From Hydrangea macrophylla (taxonomy: Eukaryota > Streptophyta > Magnoliopsida > Cornales > Hydrangeaceae): a stretch of DNA of 64,000 nt. The DNA lies in assembly GCA_033977485.1 (NCBI GenBank), contig CM066984.1:27633501-27697500 (forward strand). The letters run 5' to 3'. The translations under genes were made by a program, and so were the position numbers. The notes beneath the pieces are model-generated. The model saw nothing but the letters and a program-made list of their open reading frames with translations. It did no database searches and was not told the origin of the DNA. Below are positions 10,401 to 21,930 of the stretch, piece after piece; position 1 is the stretch's first letter, and each line of letters starts with the position of its first letter.

Positions 10401-12983
10401 TTTTGATAGTCCTTGGGTTAGTCCGACCCAAGTAGTGCCCAAAAAGGCAGGCATAACGGTAATCCCAAATAAAGACAGGGATTTGGTACTGACACACGTC
10501 CTCACCGGATGGTGGATGTGTATTGATTACCGAAAATTGAATAATGTGACCCAGAAAGACCACATTCCATTATCATTCATGGATCAAATGCTAGAAAGAG
10601 TGGCGGGTCATAAATATTACTACTTCTTGGACGGATATAGTGGCTACAATTAAATTGAAATTGCTCATGTGGATCAGGAGAAAACTACTTTCACTTGTCC
10701 GTTCGGTACATTCGCCTACCATCGTATGCCCTTCGGCTTATGCAATGCACCTACTACCTTTCAGCAGTACATGTTGAGCATATTCAGTGATATGACTGAA
10801 CAAATACTTGAGGTTTTCATGGACGACTTCTCAGTGTTTGGCCATAGTTTTGATAACTGCCTAAAAAATCTTGAAAAAGTATTAGCAAGATGCGAGGACA
10901 AACACCTAGTACTCAACTGGGAAAAATGTCACTTCATGGTGACCAAGGGAATTGTCCTCGGCCACATTATTTCTGATAAAGGTATCCAAGTCGATAAAGC
11001 AAAAAATGATATTATCTCAAACCTACCTATCCCCCGTACAGTTAAAGACACCCGCTCTTTTCTGGGACACGCAGGATTTTATCGTCACTTTATCCAAAAC
11101 TTTAGTGCGATCTCCCGACCACTGTGCCAACTCTTAGTTAAAGACACACCATTTGAATGGTCGGACAACTGTCAAACATCTTTTGATGCGCTAAAAGAAC
11201 ACCTTACCTCCGCACCGATCATACAGGCACCCGACTGGGGTTTGCCATTTGAACTAATGTGCGATGCTAGTGACTATGCCATTGGTGCAGTCTTAGGACA
11301 GAGGAAGGATAATAAGCCCTATGTAATATACTATGCCAACCGAAAACTTAACGAAGCTTAAATGAATTATACGACTACTGAAAAAGAGCTACTGGCAATA
11401 GTCTTCGCTCTAGATAAATTCAGGTCATATTTGATAGGGTCCCCAATCGTCTGTTTTACAGACCATTCGGCCCTCAAGTACCTGCTATCTAAGAAGGATG
11501 AGAAGCAAAGGCTTATCCATTGGATACTCCTACTCTAAGAATTTGATATCACAATTAAGGATAAGAAGGGAGTAAAGAATGTGGCAGCTGACCATTTATC
11601 TCGGTTGACATTTACTGAAAACACTGAACCCGTACCAATCAAAGATGAATTCCCAGACGAGCTATTGACGGCTATTTCTAGTTTGCCTTGGCATGCAGAT
11701 ATAATAAATTACCTTGTTACGGGAGAAACTCCAAGTCATTGGTCGAATCAAGACAAGAAACGGTTCCTTTCGGTCGCACGTCATTTCTTTTTCGATGACC
11801 CTTACTTGTTCAAGTATTGTGGTGATCAGGTCATCAGACGTTGCATCCCAAATGAGGATATAACCGTGATTCTAGCCTCATGTCATTCTGAAGCTTGTGG
11901 AGGCCATTTTTCTTTGCAAAAAACCGCACAAAAGTACTACATAGTGGATTCTATTGGCTCACCATGTTTAAGGATGCCTACTCGTTTTGCAAATTGTACC
12001 AACGCTGTCAAAATCTAGGCACAATTTCAAAAAGGAATTCTATACCCTTAACTCCCATTATCACAATTGAAATATTCGATTGTTGGGGCATAGACTTCAT
12101 GGGCCCGTTTCTGAAATCTAATAACTGTGAATACATACTCCTGGCTTTAGAGTATGTATGAAAATGGGTAGAAACGATACCGATGAGACGCAATGACCAC
12201 AAAATAGTAATGTCCTTTCTCAAGGACAATATTCTATCGTGTTTCGGAACCCCGAAAGCATTAATAAGTGACCAAGGCAAACATTTCTGCAACAGGCCTT
12301 TGGAAGCACTTCTCAAGAAATATGGGGTAAACCATAAGATCACTATAGCTTACCACCCACAAACTAACGGGCAGGCAGACTTGGCTAACCGTGAAATCAA
12401 ACATATACTTGAAAAGACGGTTAGGTTTAACAGAAAAGATTGGGCTTATAAACTGACTGATGCTCTATGGGCGTACTGCACTGCTTTTAAGACAAATCTG
12501 GGGATGTCCCCATATAGGTTAGTGTACGGCAAGGCATGTTACCTTCCTGTCAAAATCAAGCACAAAGCATATTGGGCGACACGCTCATTGAACTTCGACA
12601 TTAAAGAGGGAGGTCATCTCCGGAAACTCCAGTTGGCTGAACTGGAGGAGATACGACGAGATGCATACGACAATGCTAAACTACACAAGGAAAGGTTGAA
12701 GGCTCGCCAAGATAGAACAATTTTTTGAAAATCTTTTGAGCCGGGGCAGAAAGTCTTACTGTACGACTCTCGCCTCCACCTTTTTCCAGGTAAGCTCCGA
12801 TCCCGGTGGACAGGTCCATTCCTTGTCAAATCTGTTTTTCCACATGGGGTTGTTGGGCTCATGAATCCCAGGAATGATGATTGTTTCAAGGTTAATGGCC
12901 AAAGGTTAAAACCGTTCTTGGAGAACTTCCTACCAGAAGCTGAGCACATCGAGCTAGATGAGCCCAGCTATCCCTCCACCTAA
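7417..12983 (+). pseudogene. Athila1 gag-pol, one frame broken by stops and a frameshift
   Basis: A single polyprotein frame begins at the ATG at 7417 and ends at TAA 12981-12983. Gag spans about residues 1-450: the retrotrans_gag helical region contains LKDKAKAWL and WEHFKDLLLSCPHHG, and a CCHC knuckle (CGICNMLGHSNQYC) sits near residues 314-327. The protease has DLGASVNLFP near 9450. Reverse transcriptase shows MPFGLCNAPTTFQ and the FMDD active site at 10816-10827. RNase H contains CDASDYAIGAVLGQ (about 11260). Integrase has its His-Cys zinc region near 11880-12000, a D-D-E core and a C-terminal GPF-type module near 12800. In-frame stops include 8494, 8605, 9256, 9496, 9538, 9784, 10651, 11359 and 11536. 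A frameshift near 11930-11945 moves the frame, and more stops follow near 12160 and 12726. It cannot make a functional polyprotein. Confidence 0.92.
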
Positions 12984-13125
12984 CACACCAAAGCGTGTTT
13001 ACATTTTGTTGTTGTATTCTGTCCTTTAATGCATTTTGTTTGTTTCATTTATTTCTGTCTATTTTTGAATGTGACTTCAATTCTAATCTGCTATCATCTA
13101 CCTCTTCCCTACAGGCTGTCCAAAT

Positions 13126-13557
13126 ATGAGGGATGACGATCTCCACTCAATCGGGTTATAGGCTGACTCCGAATATCCTAATCCTCCATGGACTACTGAG
13201 GAGATTACATTCTGCTTGTCTCCTTATCAAGGGCCCAAAGCAGACGATGTCATTGACTTAACACAAGGGTACATCCCTTACGATCCTGTTCTTCTCCAAA
13301 TTAATCCCTTCGAGTATATGGACTTCCCTGAAGAGGAAGGTGAACCAGAGGGATATTTTGTTGGGGAAGTTGACGATGCCCTCTTGGCATAATGGGAGAA
13401 TGATTCAATGTGGGAACCATAGAAAGAAGAAGATTTACAGGATGTAGTGCCTGAACGCCATAACGCTGTCTTCACTTATGTTGATGACTTCCTTGTCATC
13501 GAATTGGTTCTCTACATTTACATGCACATGAGTTATTTGTTGTTTCGACTTCAATGA
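13126..13557 (+). pseudogene. Small post-pol reading frame, broken
   Basis: A 144-codon frame from ATG 13126 to TGA 13555-13557 reads as coding-like, acidic sequence with Pro, Glu and Asp richness (for example EYMDFPEEEGEPEG). It has in-frame stops at 13159 and further on. I do not recognise it. It lies 140 bp after pol and may be the decayed start of the element's third gene or an independent small ORF. Confidence 0.4.
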
Positions 13558-13710
13558 CCTCTACCTGCTAGTGCACATTATTGTTTCACGCCTATAGTGA
13601 GGTTAATTCTTGGTCATATTTCTTTCTCTTTTTATCTTTCTCTATTTATCCCTTTCTGTTAGTTCTTTCATTTATTTTATCTAATTTCTTTCTTTCTCGT
13701 ATGTTCTCTT

Positions 13711-14052
13711 TTGGTTTCCTTTGTCAAGATTTTCACTATGAATCATATGTTTCCACCGTTGTTCCTTCTGCATCAGCTGTTCAATGGATTTGGACTATAT
13801 ATAGTGCCCCCGGATACTTCGCCACAAGAGGAAAATATGTTGCGAGATTACACTCCATTATCTTTGTCTCCATCCGAATCATCTCTTGCGTGTGCAATCA
13901 ATTCTTCAAAGATTTCAGCCTCTTTCGATGATATCCTTGCTGCTTTTCAACTGTTCTGGGAAAGAGAATCATCAGGTTTGGAATCCAGACTCGAAGATGT
14001 GGCAGAGAAAACAGCAGTTGCGAAAGATGAATTTTTCATGCTTGAAGATTAG
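13711..14052 (+). CDS. Small post-pol reading frame, unknown
   Basis: A 113-codon open frame encodes an unrecognised protein. A hydrophobic N-terminal stretch (about residues 12-30) leads into a Ser-rich middle and a C-terminal charged helix with ESRLEDVAEKTAVAKDEF, plausibly a short coiled coil. The ATG at 13711 is the first in frame, but one at 13738 is also possible. It sits between pol and the internal promoter-like module of Athila1. Short length and lack of a known family leave open that it is a chance frame. Confidence 0.35.
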   Translation: MVSFVKIFTMNHMFPPLFLLHQLFNGFGLYIVPPDTSPQEENMLRDYTPLSLSPSESSLACAINSSKISASFDDILAAFQLFWERESSGLESRLEDVAEKTAVAKDEFFMLED

Positions 14053-14383
14053 TGCTTCACTTCAATTATGCTTTGTCTTTTAATCATAATTTTATCAATT
14101 CAAGTGTACTCTTAGACAAAGTTTTATTAATTTTAGTTTTCTTTTGTTTTTCTTTATTAATAAAGTCTTAGATACCATTGTGGGAGCAACTATTTTGCAA
14201 TATGGAGGCAATTATGAAGCTTTATTTATAAAAATTTGTACTTTTCTACTCTGAGGATGATGTTTTTTTTGGCTTACATGTCCTGTCAATGAACTGTTTT
14301 ATCATTTTCCTGTATGTCCAAACCAATGTTGGTTAGTTGGGGGTGTATAATTTCTCCATTCAGTGATATTGTAGAATTTCCAG

Positions 14384-14697
14384 GTTCGATCGATCGAACT
14401 CATTTTGATCGATCGAAATTTTTGCATTCTCAAGCGCTTCAACAGGTCTCAATCGATCGACGATTCGATCGATCGAACTTTCTCGATCGATTGAGAGTTG
14501 TATTTAAATAATCCATCATGTGTACACTTCATCAGTCTCTCTTCATTCCTCTCATCCTCGAGCGCTCGGAGACCGAGGAGGCTTGTGCAATTTTTGACCC
14601 TTCATTTACAACCACATGAATTGAAGCATCTTAGATCGCCCCTCTGATCACCATCACCCCACCCCTCATCTTCTACCTGCATTTGACCCGAGGTAAG
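14384..14697 (+). promoter_or_regulatory. Internal promoter-like module in Athila1
   Basis: Five TCGATCGATCGAA units (14384-14493) lie directly before a TATA box TATTTAAATA at 14501-14510. A pyrimidine-rich start-like region (TCATCAGTCTCTCTTC, about 14529) follows, then a canonical splice donor AG|GTAAGG at 14691-14697. This copies the LTR promoter layout but lies inside the element, upstream of the post-pol reading frame. Promoter activity is inferred from these sequence signals. Confidence 0.5.
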
Positions 14698-14845
14698 GTC
14701 CACAGAATCCCCCTCTCATTCATTTCATTCGAATTCCTGTGGGGGTGCCCCCATTGGTTCTTAAACCATTTATTGGTAGTTTTTCTTTGTTGTTTTGTGT
14801 TCTGGGCCATTCCCGTTGTCGGTTCTTATCGCTGCTGTTTCACTG

Positions 14846-14906
14846 AGTTCGATCGATCAAACTGGGCTCGAACGATCGAACCCAGGCCCTTTTCAATCGA
14901 TCTAAC
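14846..14906. repeat. Downstream palindrome array of the internal module
   Basis: Three units (TTCGATCGATCAAAC, CGAACGATCGAACC and TTCAATCGATCTAAC) lie about 345 bp after the internal TATA box, just before the third reading frame. They are the downstream member of a pair with 14384-14493. Confidence 0.65.
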
Positions 14907-16371
14907 TAGGCTCGCTCACTATACCTGACCCTGTACCAGCTCACGGGCTCAAAAATGAAGAGGAACGAGTATGGTTTACTCGGTGGTTTCAAATGCGTAA
15001 GGTCATGTTGGAGCGGCCACTGGAGTCCGTATGGCTTTCAGCTCCGTGGTTTCTAGGATGGATCAGAGACATGCCATTATGGTACAATATGTTATTTCAG
15101 ACCAAAAAGATCAACATCCACTGGGTTCGTGAAGCCTGCTCCTCTATGATAAAGGATCCGTGGCCCCGTTCACATACAGATCATTCTTCTGCGGGTGTGA
15201 GATCCTATTCAGCCTTGCCACCATTTATGCTACTCTGGGGGTACCTGAGGTACCAGATTTTTTCTATCCTCGCCTACCAGGAGCCCCAGAGATTCCTCCA
15301 GCCACCATTATCCGAGAGCTTACAGGCGGTGCCATTCAGTTTTGGAACGGCGTATCTCTCATCGAGGATAAGCTTCTCACCGAGAACTATCACCTCCTCC
15401 ATCTGACGCTGGTGAACTGTATTTTTATGACGTCTTATCACGAGAAGTTTGCTGCGTGGTATGCCCGAGCTCTGTACGCTATTGGGACAGGACAGCGAGT
15501 CTGTCTGTCTCGCCTTTATATTGACTTCTTTGTTCAGCCCACATAGTACATTGTCGCCAAGCGCCAACTAAAGGGCGCTTAACCTATACATCGGGTCATT
15601 GAGCAAGCTGGGCTAGTTCCATTGGTCACAGATTCGATTATGCAGGCCTCTAGTCGATTTGGCGAGACAGCGGCCCATCGTTCTGATGCTCAGAAGAAGA
15701 GAAAAGAAAAGGGTAAGGCGAAGGTCAGGGCGAAGAGGAAGAGGGAAGGAGGCACCGATACAGAGGGTGCAGCTTCTGGGACGCCTACCGAGGCTGAGGA
15801 GCTTGAGTCGGATGATGAGGACCTCATTGCTGTCGTGCAGCAGTTCGAGTTGAGACAGTGGTCTCAGGCTCAGGCCCAGGGAGAGTCATCTTCCGTGTCC
15901 CTCCAGACTCTCCACTCATTGCTTCTTGAGGAGAGGGATGCGCGAATATGGTTCGAGGGCAAGATGGATCAGATGACGACCCTGTTAGAGGCGATCTTGA
16001 TACAGATCGGGGTAGATCAATCTGTACACACCGTTGCACATCCACCTACTAATCCATCTCCTTCTGTTGATCCATCTACTCCTGCTCCACCTACTATTGT
16101 TTTTACTCCACCACCTACTGATTCCTCTGCACCATCATCGTCATTTCCACCACCTCCATTCATGGCTGACCCATTACTATCTCCACCAGCTGCCCCGACT
16201 GTGATTGACCCGGTGACCGTTCCCACTGTTGCTGAGGGTGCGGGTGAGGATGATCCTGCCACACCGATTGTGATTTTATCTGATATAGGGGATGAGTATG
16301 GTTTGTCTTGTGCGAGGGAGAGTTCCTTTGTATCTTGTTTATTACTGTGTCTCTCTCGTCGTTTATTTTAG
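14906..16371 (+). pseudogene. Athila1 post-pol reading frame, broken
   Basis: A coding-like frame opens after the stop at 14903, with no certain start codon: a candidate splice acceptor sits at about 14940 and the first in-frame ATG is at 14993. A frameshift near 15158 moves it to the frame that runs to TAG at 16369-16371. In-frame stops follow FFVQP (15544) and KRQLKGA (15580). The N-terminal part is rich in Trp and aromatic residues (SAPWFLGWIRD, LYAIGTGQRVCLSRLYIDFF). A basic KKRKEKGKAKVRAKRKRE stretch, an acidic Glu/Asp segment, a Gln-rich predicted coiled coil (about 15840-16010) and a Pro-rich tail follow. Position matches the extra ORF of Athila elements, sometimes called env-like, but I see no clear signal peptide or membrane segment. 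It may be an ATHILA ORF-1 type or plant transposon (Transposase_32-like) protein; neither is certain. Confidence 0.55.
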
Positions 16372-18386
16372 TGGTTTGGTTATGATTGGACATTTGTATC
16401 ATTGTTTTGTACTTATATTGTTATATCATGCCAGTGATTAGATGTTTGTATTCCAGATAGCCTTTGCTTTATCCGTAATTGTGATTTTTTGTGCTATTGG
16501 CTGCTTGGAGTTTGTATGTTTTCTTTAACAGATTGCTACGCACGTGGTTATGGCTTTGGTGTTATCAGGTGCTATCTCTATCTTGAAAATTAACTTCTGC
16601 GGATATTGCAATTTTCAGTTGGAGGTGGAATGTAGATAGTTAATCACATGCACATGTTTTTATCTCGCAGTCTGGATAATTTTATTGCACACAGCGTACA
16701 ATCTCTATTATTAAAAAAAAAAAAAAAATTTATTTCAAATTATTAAGGAATTGTTGAATTGAATTGGTAGAATAACTTTGAATATTCACTTCTATTTAGC
16801 TGTTATCAAACAATGACACAACTATTTTATTCTCATCATTTTATGAATTAAGTTCACGCGTTTTTCTAGTTTCACTAAGATAAATGCATATGTTGATCAT
16901 TCGTGTATCCAAAATCCATATGCACATGTTAATAGCTATGCAGAAAATCTAAAATAAGAGTTAATACGACTTTTGTGCTGTAAGGAATAAGTAGTGGAAA
17001 CTAGTCACCCTTAGTGAGCTTTTGAATCCAATCTTCAATTCTGAGGGAAGTATAACATTAAATTCGAATTGTTTTTCTTGAATAAGTGTATTAAATTTGT
17101 TGAATAGTCTCTAATTCTTCATTTTGGCTAAATATTAGAGGAGAACGTTCAGGATTTACCAACTAAACTCAAATGAACATTGAAGTGTTATAACTAAGAA
17201 GTTGAGAAAATGATTTAAGCCATCATTATTTGCTCCTTACCTTTCCATATACATGTATCAACATTCCAGAATATGCATTGTTCTCAACCCCACACCTAGT
17301 AAATACTGCCAAGTCTATTATGAAAATCTACATCCCTAATCTTTTACTTTGACCTCAACGAACCCCATTGCACATCTAATGTGATTAAATTATTGAAGTA
17401 TGTGAGGAGGGAGTAGTTGTGGGAGGGACAACATAAAAGAGAAAAGGAAAGAAGATGGAGTCCAGGTTAAAAATAAAATAAATAATAATAATAATAATAT
17501 GAGAATAGAGGATGGTTGGAATGAAGTGAAGTAAAATTACTAAACTTAATCACATGCTAAAGATGTGCAATTTCTTACCCCCCTCATTTCTGTCCTACTA
17601 TATAAAATTAAACCGAAAAGTCAAAGTCTTAATGATTTTTAACAACTTAGTTTGAATATGAACATGTAATTTGAGTTATCCACGGTATTTCGCTCCTTTA
17701 GTAAGTAGCATTCCTTTCTTGAGACTTTGCACTCGAAATGTTCGTCTTTTTATAGAGTCAAGTATGAAAGCATTAGTATCTGAAAAATCATTCCTATCAA
17801 AGCTTTCACACCATGTGCGATCTTTATTAACCAAGTTTCTGTGAGATGTTCATTCTTGAGTGTAAAACCATGTGAGAATTGAGTTAAAAATACGAGTTCT
17901 GAGAGTATGATAGTCGAAACAATTCTAAATAAGGTTCTATGCATAGTTGTTAACCTCACACACACAGATACATGGATGTGATGCATATGTTATTTTTATC
18001 TTGGTGACATGAGGAACATGTGTATTTCTTTCATGGTTTGAACGATGATGATATGTTTTGTGGAGCTAAGTTTACAGTTGTATGGTGTTTACAAGTTATT
18101 CTATATCTTTTTTAGCTTAAAATCGGAGAATTTTGTGGGTACATTCACTGTAAACCCTCACGAGACAACACTCGTCCACTAGGGGGAACCTAGGGGTTTA
18201 ACGGTTTGTTGCATTTGCTAAATGCAACCGTGATTCCTGCGAAAGTGAGTTAGGTAGTCTCTTTCTTTTTATTTTAGTTTAGATTACCTGAGTTTAATTT
18301 ATTTTATTTTAGTCGTTGTAGTAATAGCTAGCTTGTTTTATTTTTGCTTTATTGCTAGGGACTAGCAAATCGCTAGTTGGGGATTG
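16372..18386 (+). other. Athila1 long 3' noncoding region and polypurine tract
   Basis: Two kilobases without coding potential. It includes an A-tract (16714-16728), a purine-rich stretch (17400-17530) with (TAA)n, and many blocks shared with 24970-26390 of Athila2. Shared blocks include CGTTCAGGATTTACCAACT, CCACGGTAT, GAGACTTTG, AATTTTGTGGGTA and CTCGTCCACTAGGG. A G-rich AGTTGGGGA directly before the 3' LTR is the likely plus-strand primer tract. Confidence 0.65.
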
Positions 18387-20018
18387 TGACAAGCGGGGGT
18401 ATTTGTAAAATACAGCCGCGCTAAAAGAAGAAAATACACTGATTTAGTCTACAATTCCCTTGTATATCTGCAATTTGAATTACAATGCCAGTTTTTACAC
18501 AATATGATTAATCTATGATAAGTGGTATTGTTTTAGTGGATATTTGTGCAGATTACTGATGTTGTGTGAGGAACTGAATGAGCAAGATAAAAGGAAGTGC
18601 TTGGTTTTAATGAAGACAACTCAAACATGAAAAGGAAGTTTCGAGCGATCGAAGAGGTCTTGAGCGATCGAGGTTTCGATCGATCGAAGTACGTCCGAGT
18701 GCTCGAAGATCCCAGAAGTTCAATCGATCAAGAGATGTTCGATCGAGAGAACATGGCTTTTATCAGATTTTACGCGCACGCAATGGAAACGAAGTTCTTA
18801 ATCCTAGCATTAGGTTTTTTTGTATATATAGTCGTATTGTATACGTCCTGAAGGACGCCCACTTTACTTTTCATTAGTTTTACATAAGGAGAGGAGAGTT
18901 TGTTCTTGTTTTTGTAGGTTTTATCAAGGATTTATACTGCTTTTGGTTAGATTCTATTAAGTTTAATATAAGTTCTGCATTCCAGGTTACTTTTTACCAC
19001 TTTATTTACATTCTACTTGCTGTTTGGTGCAGTTTAATCTGGTAATCTCGTAGCTTTGCATGATTAAGTAGTGTTAAATCTTTAGCTTTTAAATTTTTCA
19101 TGATAAAATCACAACCAAACAGCACCTTAATGGAATTTTACGTTAAAAACAAATCTAAGACACTCCAGACTATGTCTGAGTAGTCTCCAGGTTGGGAGAT
19201 CATGATGAAAGCCTCTACCATGCAGCAGAATAATTCCTGTGTTTGATCGATCGAAGTTCGTTCGATCGATCGAACCAGAGACATTGTCGAGCGATCTAAG
19301 ACATTTCGATCGATCGAGAGATGAAGACATTCGATCAATCGAAAGTGCGTCGATCGACCGAACCCTCTGATTCTTGAGAACATTTTATGCAGTATCCCTA
19401 GACTTTCTGCTTTAGAGATTCGTTATCAAACTGTTCCCAAATGCTCAGTTTGTCAAAACAGTCTCTGAACTTAAGGCCTTAAGGTATTTCTCTTCAATAT
19501 CTTTTGCAAACCACCTTCAATGCTAACACCATTGTAGGTGCGAGTCTTAACTATTGTTTTAAACCGCTTTCATGTGTTTCAAATTAACTGTGATGATATA
19601 GTCCCGGTCATGAAAGGTCTAAGGATTCTTTATTCTAAGAGAAATACGGAATACTGTAGAAAATGTGCTCCATTGAGCTTCAATGTAATTGCATGGTAGA
19701 TGGCTACGTCGCGGTGGATTCGTGTAATCCCAACATTACTTTATTAAGAAAAACACGTTTTAAAACATCGCTTTAGTTAATTAGTTAATCGTTAGTTTAA
19801 TTTACTATAGTTGTTTTACTTTTAGTAGTTACTTCGTGGAACTTTGTGTTCTACAATCCTACATTTATTGATTTTTATTCTTCTTTTAGAGTTTAATCTA
19901 AGTATTTAGCTTAACACCTTTCCTGTGGGATCGAGCTGGTCTTAACCAGATTACTACTTGCACGATTACCTACACTTGGGTATAGCACACAAGCGCACGC
20001 ACGTTCTTAGCCGTGTCA
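18387..20018 (+). repeat. Athila1 3' LTR
   Basis: A 1632-bp full-length LTR starting TGACAAGCG and ending GTGTCA. It carries an upstream palindrome array (18645-18755), a TATA box near 18822-18830, and the intact downstream array (19243-19369) that the 5' LTR has lost. It is followed by the AACAG duplication at 20019-20023. Confidence 0.9.
19243..19369. repeat. Downstream palindrome array in Athila1 3' LTR
   Basis: Six TCGATCGATCGAA-type units in 127 bp, including intact ones at about 19244, 19260 and 19307 and decayed ones between. They lie about 400 bp downstream of the TATA box, in the part of the LTR expected to be transcribed. Confidence 0.75.
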
Positions 20019-20023
20019 AACAG

Positions 20024-20918
20024 CTCATGATCTTCTACCGTATTCCTCTACTACCAGAATATCAAACTCAGTTTGGGCTCTTTCGAAATCCTTTCTATTT
20101 TCTGCTCTCACTTTTTCACGCTCTCTTTTCTATTCGAGTTATAATGCTCTTTTTGAAAAATGCCCAAAAAAATAGAGAGCCAAAGCAGCATATATATAGG
20201 CTACGATAGGGACCATAAGAAGTCAATAAGGAATGTGCTTCCTTATGGAATTAGGAAACCCTAATTCGAACTGAATCAGATTCCTATTTCCATAAATTAT
20301 AATTCATACCACTAAAGAAATTTAATAACACTCCCACCCTTCTCTCAAAATTATATTTCGAGCTCCATGTTATTAATGCTTATTATCTCTCCACATTAAG
20401 ATTACATATATCCATTAATTAAATATAATTACTAACAATCATATTTAATTAATCTCTTAAAATTCCTTGAGATCCTCTGCTTAACTTATCTGTTATATCG
20501 GATACAAAAATCCACCTACAGGGTTTGACATATTCAAAACTTATATGCTTTCTCAAGGGGATATCATCAATCCCAAAATTGAGACATAAATTCCATCATT
20601 AATTAATATCCACCACACATTTAATATTATCACCCAATCCAATGAGATATTGACCCATTTAAGGATCTCAGCCTTTCAGGGATCAAAGTGTAAATATTAA
20701 ATGTACGTGTCTACAAATTAACTTAGGATTTAGAGTATAAGCACTCATAATAGCCATGAGGTATTAATTATCTTATAAGTCAGTACAAAGATAATTACCC
20801 CAAGTCAGGTCGGCCCAGTATAGTGAGTTGAAACTGTACCGTTTGCCGCAGTCAAGACAAACCTACTACATCACCATGCTGCAGTCCTACCAATGGTGTG
20901 TCCAACCTCATCGAAGAC
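20024..20918 (-). mobile_element. C2 Copia LTR, fragment 2 of 3
   Basis: Middle part of the C2 LTR between the two Athila insertions. The minus strand has a TATA box CCTATATATATG (about 20188-20200) followed by a TTTGGCTCTC start-like region. No palindrome array is present, so this Copia family lacks the shared module. The flanks rejoin fragment 1 across Athila1 and fragment 3 across Athila2. Confidence 0.55.
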
Positions 20919-21315
20919 TGATTCGAGGTGAAAAGTGCATGTTTATAGCGTAATACATGGTCCTTTATGCATACTTTTATCCCCAAAGTCCCTATATTTA
21001 GGTGCATTCTAATAAGAATGTTATTTTTATTGTGTTAATGCAAAAACATATGTTTTTGCATTGTTTTATAGGTATTAGGATGTAAATCAATGAAGTGGAG
21101 CTAAAGAAAAGTGATGCTGGTGGATAGATCAACGGAAGCAGCTGGAAAAATGCCAATTTTGACAATGAAGACTTCAGATTTGGAAGATTTTCCTAGAGAT
21201 ATAAAATGTAGATCTTTGAGTTACGGTCGCGTGGCCGTAAACGGGAGGTCAATCCGAGGTCCGAGTAAAACGTTATGGTCATTTTCCCATCGGTGCGCAG
21301 AGTTGTCAAAATCAG

Positions 21316-21438
21316 AGAGTTCAATCGATTTAGCAGAGTTCAATCGATCGAACCTTCGATCAATCGAACTAAGCTCAATCGATCGAACTTTATATCCATC
21401 CAAAAGTTGGATAAACTCTGCGGAAACCCTATATATAA
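21316..21438 (+). promoter_or_regulatory. Athila2 5' LTR promoter
   Basis: Four TCGATCGATCGAA-type units (21318-21390) precede a TATA box TATATATAA at 21430-21438, a gap of about 40 bp. The 3' LTR has the same layout at 29138-29262 with better preserved palindromes. Confidence 0.6.
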
Positions 21439-21800
21439 GTCGTTTTGATGCCAGACGAAAGGAGGACGCTCCAGAACGCGAAAAACAGTAGTTTAGGGTA
21501 GTTTTAGGGTTAGATTAGGAGTAGATTAGGATAGATTCTTATTTTTCTTCCTCTTTTCCATTGTTATATTGAAGATTATTGAAGATTCAAGTTGGTTATA
21601 TGTTTATTACAAGTTATATTTAGATTATTCCATATTTTTCTTCTCATTTTCTCTATTTCATTGTTTATTAGTTTACATGTTATGATTACTCTAGTTTGTT
21701 ATTCCTGTACTTGTTTATTCATGTTTCCGTAGTTTAGACGTTGGGAATATGTGATGAAACATTGATCCCCAACCTCTGCCATGCAATCTTTAGAAACCTT

Positions 21801-21930
21801 GGGCTCGATCGATCGAAGGTATTTCGATCGATCAAACCAAAGCCATAGTCAAGCGATCGAAGGCATTTTGATCGATTGAAGGATGATGCATCCCGATCGA
21901 TCGAGAGCGCTTCGATCGATCGATCGAACA
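21801..21930. repeat. Downstream palindrome array in Athila2 5' LTR
   Basis: Seven TCGATCGATCGAA-type units in 130 bp, ending with an extended TTCGATCGATCGATCGAAC. They lie about 370 bp after the TATA box. The 3' LTR copy is at 29624-29755. Confidence 0.75.

Larger units (their letters stand above)
5986..20018 (+). mobile_element. Athila1, Athila-type Ty3-gypsy LTR retrotransposon
   Basis: A complete but decayed 14.0-kb element on the plus strand. LTRs begin TGACAAGCG and end CGTGTCA, giving TGACA/TGTCA inverted termini, and are flanked by the perfect 5-bp duplication AACAG (5981-5985, 20019-20023). The order is 5' LTR, tRNA-Asp primer site, one fused gag-protease-RT-RNase H-integrase frame (7417-12983), two small reading frames, an internal promoter-like module, a broken third reading frame in the position where Athila elements carry an extra ORF, a long 3' noncoding region, a purine-rich tract and the 3' LTR. 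The tRNA-Asp primer site, Athila-like Gag and extra ORF support the clade assignment, which remains motif-based. Confidence 0.9.

Noticed and set aside
14906..16371. Retroviral envelope protein
   Set aside because: Position is env-like, but no signal peptide, membrane anchor or cleavage pattern is evident. The sequence looks nuclear-basic and Pro-rich instead.
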